NCBI GenBank assembly: GCA_002964805.2
Contig: PUDQ02000001.1
Coordinates: 2,504,001-2,568,000, forward strand
Origin: Trametes villosa
Lineage: Eukaryota > Basidiomycota > Agaricomycetes > Polyporales > Polyporaceae
Length of the DNA stretch: 64,000 nucleotides
Direction of reading: 5' to 3'
The notes below the pieces were generated by a model. The model did no database searches. It was not told the DNA's origin and worked only from the letters and a program-made list of their open reading frames with translations. A program made the translations under genes and the position numbers. Shown piece by piece: positions 59,482-64,000 of this stretch (positions are counted from its first letter, which is position 1; each line of letters opens with the position of its first letter).

Positions 59482-60865
59482 ATGCACTTCCTCGCTGGCC
59501 TTGCGTTCTTGGCCTCTCTGCGCACCGCTGCGGCTCACGGCGACCACGGTGCACATGTGGAGGGCGAGACCTTGCAGCAGTATGCTCAAAGACACGTACG
59601 TAGCAACCTGATGTCTGTGCGAGTCCACGCTCATGGACGTGTTGAATATAGATGGCCACCGAGCACCACATGTACGCAACATACCTACGCGCAAAAGCGG
59701 TACAGAATCTCACTTTCTTCGTAGCGACACGTTTGATGTGCCGAGCTTCTTCCACCTCCATGACTTGAACCGGTCAGTTCTATAGCCTATTAGCCCGTGC
59801 CAAGTGTGCCTGATCCCCCATGCAGCGACAAACTCTGGGACGAAGATGAGATCCAGGCCGTCTACGGCGTGCACCACATCTACTCGCAGAAGAAGTCCAA
59901 GGTAGGAGCGCAGCGGAACTGCGCGTGACCTGATGTGCTGACGGAGGGACGCGCAGGATGACATTGAGCACCTGAAGAAGGCCAATCACATCGTCCTGGA
60001 GGTCCTCCGGCGCCTGGACAAGAACCGCGACGGAAGGATCAGCCTCGAGGAGTTCGAAGCCGTAGGGCTCGACGGCTTGCCCAGCTTTGATGAGCTGGGC
60101 GCGGAGGGCCACCACTATGATGTAGAGAGCGGTACGCCGGGACAACCTCTGTCAGCACTCTTCCGTTGACTCACGGCTGCATTGACTCGCAGAGTTCTTC
60201 CTGCATCATGAAGGTGAGTTTCACGTCTAGAGCGCCCCGTATCCCGGTGCTGAACGGAGCTCGCAGAGCAATACCACTCCACCCCGGAGACGCAGACGGA
60301 CGAGTCATACACGCACCCCGAGGACCTCGAGCACTTCGCGCACCACGAGCAGATCGAGCACCAGGAGGCGGAGCGCGAGGCGAAGTACCAGGGTGTCAGC
60401 GTCGAGGAGGTCATCGCCCAGCACGAGGAGCACCCAGAGCCGCCCGCTGCCGACGCCAACGTCGACACCGGCGCTGCTGACCCCGAGCAGCTCGTGCAGA
60501 ACCCGCACGACGACCAGGTCGTGGAAGAGCCCCCCGTCATCGGCGGTCCCCCGAAGATCACGCGCGTCACGCCCCCCGAGAAGCAGGATCCCTCCGTTCG
60601 GTACGCGAACGCGAAGGCCGAGGGCGAGTGGGGCGCTGGCGACGCGGGCTACAAGCCGCCGAAGTCGCCTTCTGAGAAGATGAGGTGTGTTTCGGCTGCG
60701 CATATTGACTAATGAGGCGGCAAAGGGCTAACATGTTCGCACCGCATCCAGGAAGAACCTGCCCTACAAGGTATGTCCGCCGCTTCTCGTGTGCCTTGCA
60801 AATCCGGACGCTCATTCCAGGACCGCATGCAGTACAAGTTCCGCCGCACCTGGGGCGACTTCTGA
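59482..60865 (+). CDS. Secreted EF-hand protein, Ssp120/MCFD2-like
   Basis: Nine exons (59482..59595, 59652..59671, 59725..59772, 59826..59901, 59957..60131, 60193..60213, 60267..60684, 60752..60770, 60821..60865) join to 311 residues. A signal peptide (MHFLAGLAFLASLRTAAA) leads into a His-rich segment, then two EF-hands: DLNRDKLWDEDE (loop glycine replaced by Lys) and the canonical DKNRDGRISLEE. An acidic Glu/His/Gln-rich tail follows, ending in YKFRRTWGDF. The block IDTFDVPSFFHLHDLN and the HHIYSQKKSKDD linker match fungal Ssp120, a calcium-binding partner of ER-Golgi cargo receptors comparable to animal MCFD2. Role in cargo export is inferred from family. Exons 2, 6 and 8 are only 20, 21 and 19 nt. 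Confidence 0.8.
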
Positions 60866-61452
60866 GAGGTTCGGCGGCGCTGTGTGCCCGCTCCCGCTGG
60901 GATGTATTGGATTTAGATATTTATCATCTGCTCTTAGGATTCTGCGTTGTCGGGTGCCCACCGCTATACCGGCATACCCATTCGTTCTACCGAATGCCAT
61001 TCGTTTTGTCCATACGATAGTGATGTCCGACGAGCCAGCCTAATTACTGTGGTGCGTCAGTCAATGCCTCGTCCGTCACGGTGGCGCATGATGAGGTGAT
61101 GCAGTATCGAGGCCGACGGACTTGGTGGTCCTGCATGTTGACCGAGGCAGTTAGTCATCCTGCGATATCTCCGTGAACGAGCAGGCTTCAGCGGGACCTC
61201 GGGGTTGTGTTATGCCCGCGACTCGGTATCGCCAGTCGGAAGTTTGCTGACACAGCTTCTTGAAGAGGGGTGGCCCAACAAAATTCATGACCCTCGGGGT
61301 AGAAGGTGACGCAAGAAAAGAAGACACGATAGCAATGGTATCAGGGCTACACGCGCGCACCAGGGTATTACATGATGTACTAAATTCCGAACCGACCTCG
61401 TCGCCGCCCTACTCCCCTACACACACCGACACACCGGCAGACTCGGGACAAA
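60866..61452. other. 3' intergenic between Ssp120-like and DOP1-like genes
   Basis: The flanking genes converge; both 3' ends lie in this 590-nt gap. It is relatively A/T-rich near 60900-61020. No gene or repeat was seen. Confidence 0.5.
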
Positions 61453-64000
61453 TCACCGGCCCTCGAACAAGTCCTCGAGCAAGCCGCGCTCGACCGCCTG
61501 CCAGTCGACGAGCCCGCCGCTGTGGTACACGCTCTCGTACGACGAGATGCTCGCAGTTGAGAAGAACGGGACGAGGTCGCGCACGCTGTCGATCTGCCGG
61601 AGCGAGCCCAGGATCGGCCGCCGCATCGGCTTGCTTGGCACGGAGGGCGTTTGCGCTTGCGCCGCTGACCGCGGGGCCGCGCTCTGCGGGAGAGTCAGCG
61701 CGTGCGCTATGGGTGACTGTCAGGGAACTTGGCGCACCTCTCCGGCAGGAAGAGCTCCGACGACCTCTGCGAGGCGGTCGAGGAGGGCTTCGGGGAACCA
61801 GTCGTCTGGACGGTAGACAGCGTCGACGGTGTCCGTGATGAAGATCCATTGGTGGCTGCATAACTGGTTAGCTCTCGGCTATGCGAACATGGAAAGAGCA
61901 CTTACATCTGGAACTCCTCCGTCTGTAGCACTAGCAGTAGATCGAGAAGTTTGCATGCGGAGAGAATCAAGCCCAACTCTTCAGATCCGTCGCCGGGGAC
62001 GTTGTCGAGTATCTGCTCAAATATGCGATACTATATCATCGTTAGTCGCGCACTACCGCTGCAGGTCGCATGAACGTACGAGCTCGGTCAAGATGACTGG
62101 CCAGAAGCTAGAGAGGTTATGCGGCGACAGGCGGCACAGCAAAACCCGCACGCAGAGATAGACCTCGCTCTGCACGATCGGCGCGGAGACGTTGCGCAGG
62201 GTATCTACGAGCTTCTCCTGTATGCTGGGAAGGTGCGCAAGGAAATGGTTCTTCTCCGCAGAAAGGATGACGTAGGAGAGTCGCCGAAGATTGAGGGACC
62301 GAAGCAGCATCTCGTACTCTCGATTCGTGAAGATGTTAGCCGAAGGAGCGGTGGTGATCTTGCCTGTGGCGTGTCAGAATGCTGAGCATGCGAGGAAGCG
62401 CGCCAACGTACCTAGCAGCTCTGGTAGTGCGGTCTTGTCAGTGTCGAAAAGCGACTTGATCATCGACATCCACTTCTCCCCGGCTTCCGCGGTCGAGTTG
62501 AAACACCTGTTGTCGTTCAGCGACTCGGCGACTGGCGTGCGCCACGCTTTCACAGCAACACCGATCTTGGTCATCTCGCGGATGATAGCCACAACGTCGT
62601 CCTCTAGATCCAGAGGTCTGCAGCGGGTTATTAGCTTTGGCGCGGTTTACGGATGGTGCGGAAGGCACACCGTGCTTTGCCCTTCAGTGCGGGGTTTACG
62701 ATGTTGTAGACGATCTGGTTACACGCCGCCAGGATCTTGTCTGAGTCTACGAGGAACTTCCGAAGACTTGGCAGAGCGTCCGATGCGATGTAAGAGTTGA
62801 CCATCTGAGCAACGTCTCCAGCGTAACTGGACTTGGCGCCTTCCGGTAGTGGCAGTGATACCGAGCTGGCGTTCTTCTCGTCCACCTTCGGCTCTGAAAG
62901 TGGAGGAATGTGAGTAAACGCTGAGGAGCAAGATATCCCACGTATTCCTACCTCGTAGCGTCGGCGAGGGTGATTCTCGGCCGTTCGCAACGAGAGCTTC
63001 TCTCTGCGACCGTCGTATCCACGAACCGGATTCCACGGACCTGCCAGACAGCACGCAGATGTCGAGCAGTTTGCCATAGGTTTCCTGCGGTTTGATGTCA
63101 GAGACGCTGTACCCCCTACACCACAAGCACATTACCTGTAGGTCTTTCCGAAGGCGGCGGTCGTCCAGCGCTGTTGTTTGCGACACTTTGTCCGCCAGGA
63201 CGGTGAAGCATCTGCGATAGACACTGAGTGGGTGAAGTTCATCGACGATGTAGCTAACTCACTTGAGCGCCGCGAAGGCTTGTGGGCGGAATTCGCGCAC
63301 AGATGCGAGCAAGTCTTTCGCTAATTGCAGGAAGCGGTTCCACACTTGCAGTGCCAGGGGGCCTTCTAACCGCTTCATGTATTGCTCGAGGAAGTCGAAC
63401 AACGTCATGTCGGTCCTATCGGGTAGAATGAGTATAGCAGAGAAGTTATATTGGAATGAGCACCCACAGGTCAACCAATGCGATTGTCTTCTTGGTGCGC
63501 TCCGAAAGGCCGGGTGTTCGACATGAAATACTCTCGCATAGCATGTGGACAGCGTTCTGGGCGCTAGCTGTAAGCACGTCGACGAGGTCGTACGCTGTCG
63601 AGGTCTCCACGCTGTCTGGCCTTGCCTACGAATACTGTCAGCCATGACCCTAGACACGCGTGATGAGACTCACGAGAACTTGATCGTGCCAGCAATCGAC
63701 TACCGCTTCGAGGACCTCGGACGAGTGAGCCCGGAAGAGGTGCTCGAGAACACGCTTCGCTCGGGTCTTTGCACGAGTGTAGATCAACACCAAGGACTCC
63801 TCCTGCGATCCCCACCGGCTGTCTTGAGGGGTGCTCAGCTTGTCCCACATGGCGTACAACACGCGTACGGCGTTGTGTAGACAACGATGGTCTGACGACC
63901 TTGTCTATACATTCGTGAGTAACGAGTACAATGTCGATGCCGTGCGGATATCACTGACCAACGTGGGGTCCTCGACTGCGCTGGGTTGACCATCGGAGCT
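61453..64000 (-). CDS. DOP1 (Dopey)-family protein, C-terminal part (cut by window edge)
   Basis: Twelve exons are visible: >64000..63959, 63904..63674, 63625..63468, 63415..63263, 63211..63136, 63084..62952, 62893..62671, 62617..62412, 62363..62080, 62030..61906, 61855..61738 and 61683..61453; they join in phase to 659 residues. The protein is alpha-helical, with the Dopey C-terminal pattern: LLRSLNLRRLSYVILSAEKN, CVRVLLCRLSPHNLSSFWPV, ILTEL followed by a leucine-rich helix (ACKLLDLLLVLQTEEFQ), and an end with DLVPFFSTASISSYE and VERGLLEDLFEGR. DOP1 works with the flippase regulator Mon2 at the Golgi and endosomes and is needed for normal morphology in fungi. The N-terminal part (full proteins are usually 1600-1900 residues) lies outside the window. 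Family assignment is from remembered pattern, without a search. Confidence 0.75.

Noticed and set aside
1..64000. tRNA genes, CRISPR arrays, insertion sequences, LTRs
   Set aside because: I looked for T-loop words, regular spaced repeats and terminal repeats and found none I could support; a tRNAscan and repeat-library search would be decisive.

Overview
The window looks like nuclear DNA from a filamentous basidiomycete, most likely an Agaricomycete. The evidence is GC-rich sequence, genes broken by many introns of about 50-60 nt with GT(A/G)NGT donors and CTNAC-type branch points, and fungal families such as a GH16 beta-glucanase, a PDR-type ABC transporter, hexaprenyl diphosphate synthase and fungal SNU114 and SKI2. 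No prokaryotic, plasmid, phage or CRISPR structure was seen. I read gene models by hand, joining exons by splice signals, reading phase and family conservation; exon coordinates are therefore predictions.

Left part (1-16.7 kb): an R3HCC1-like RRM protein cut by the left edge, a secreted GH16 beta-glucanase, the tail of a possible small gene, a SIKE-family coiled-coil protein (STRIPAK-linked family), a 795-residue protein of unknown function, then about 6.8 kb without a convincing gene, ending at a gene for a highly divergent homeodomain protein.

Middle (16.7-40 kb): mitochondrial hexaprenyl diphosphate synthase (COQ1), a LAMTOR2-like roadblock protein, a 12-exon Mei2-like RNA-binding protein, a Rab5 GTPase, an SH3-RasGEF, the ESCRT-III regulator IST1, a gene-poor 3 kb, a LaeA-like SAM methyltransferase, and two tandem paralogous single-pass membrane proteins.

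Right part (40-64 kb): SKI2 RNA helicase, calnexin, the U5 snRNP GTPase SNU114, prefoldin subunit 1, a full-length PDR-type ABC transporter, an EF-hand Ssp120-like secretory protein, and the C-terminal part of a DOP1 (Dopey) protein running off the right edge.

The genes do not form a metabolic cluster. Many serve endomembrane and vesicle functions (Rab5, IST1, LAMTOR2, DOP1, calnexin, Ssp120-like), others RNA metabolism (SKI2, SNU114, Mei2-like). The most unusual signals are the homeodomain that lacks the near-invariant Asn51, two micro-exons (6 nt in the Rab5 gene, 11 nt in IST1), two GC-AG introns, the duplicated membrane-protein pair, and the long gene-free stretch with a pyrimidine bias on the + strand.
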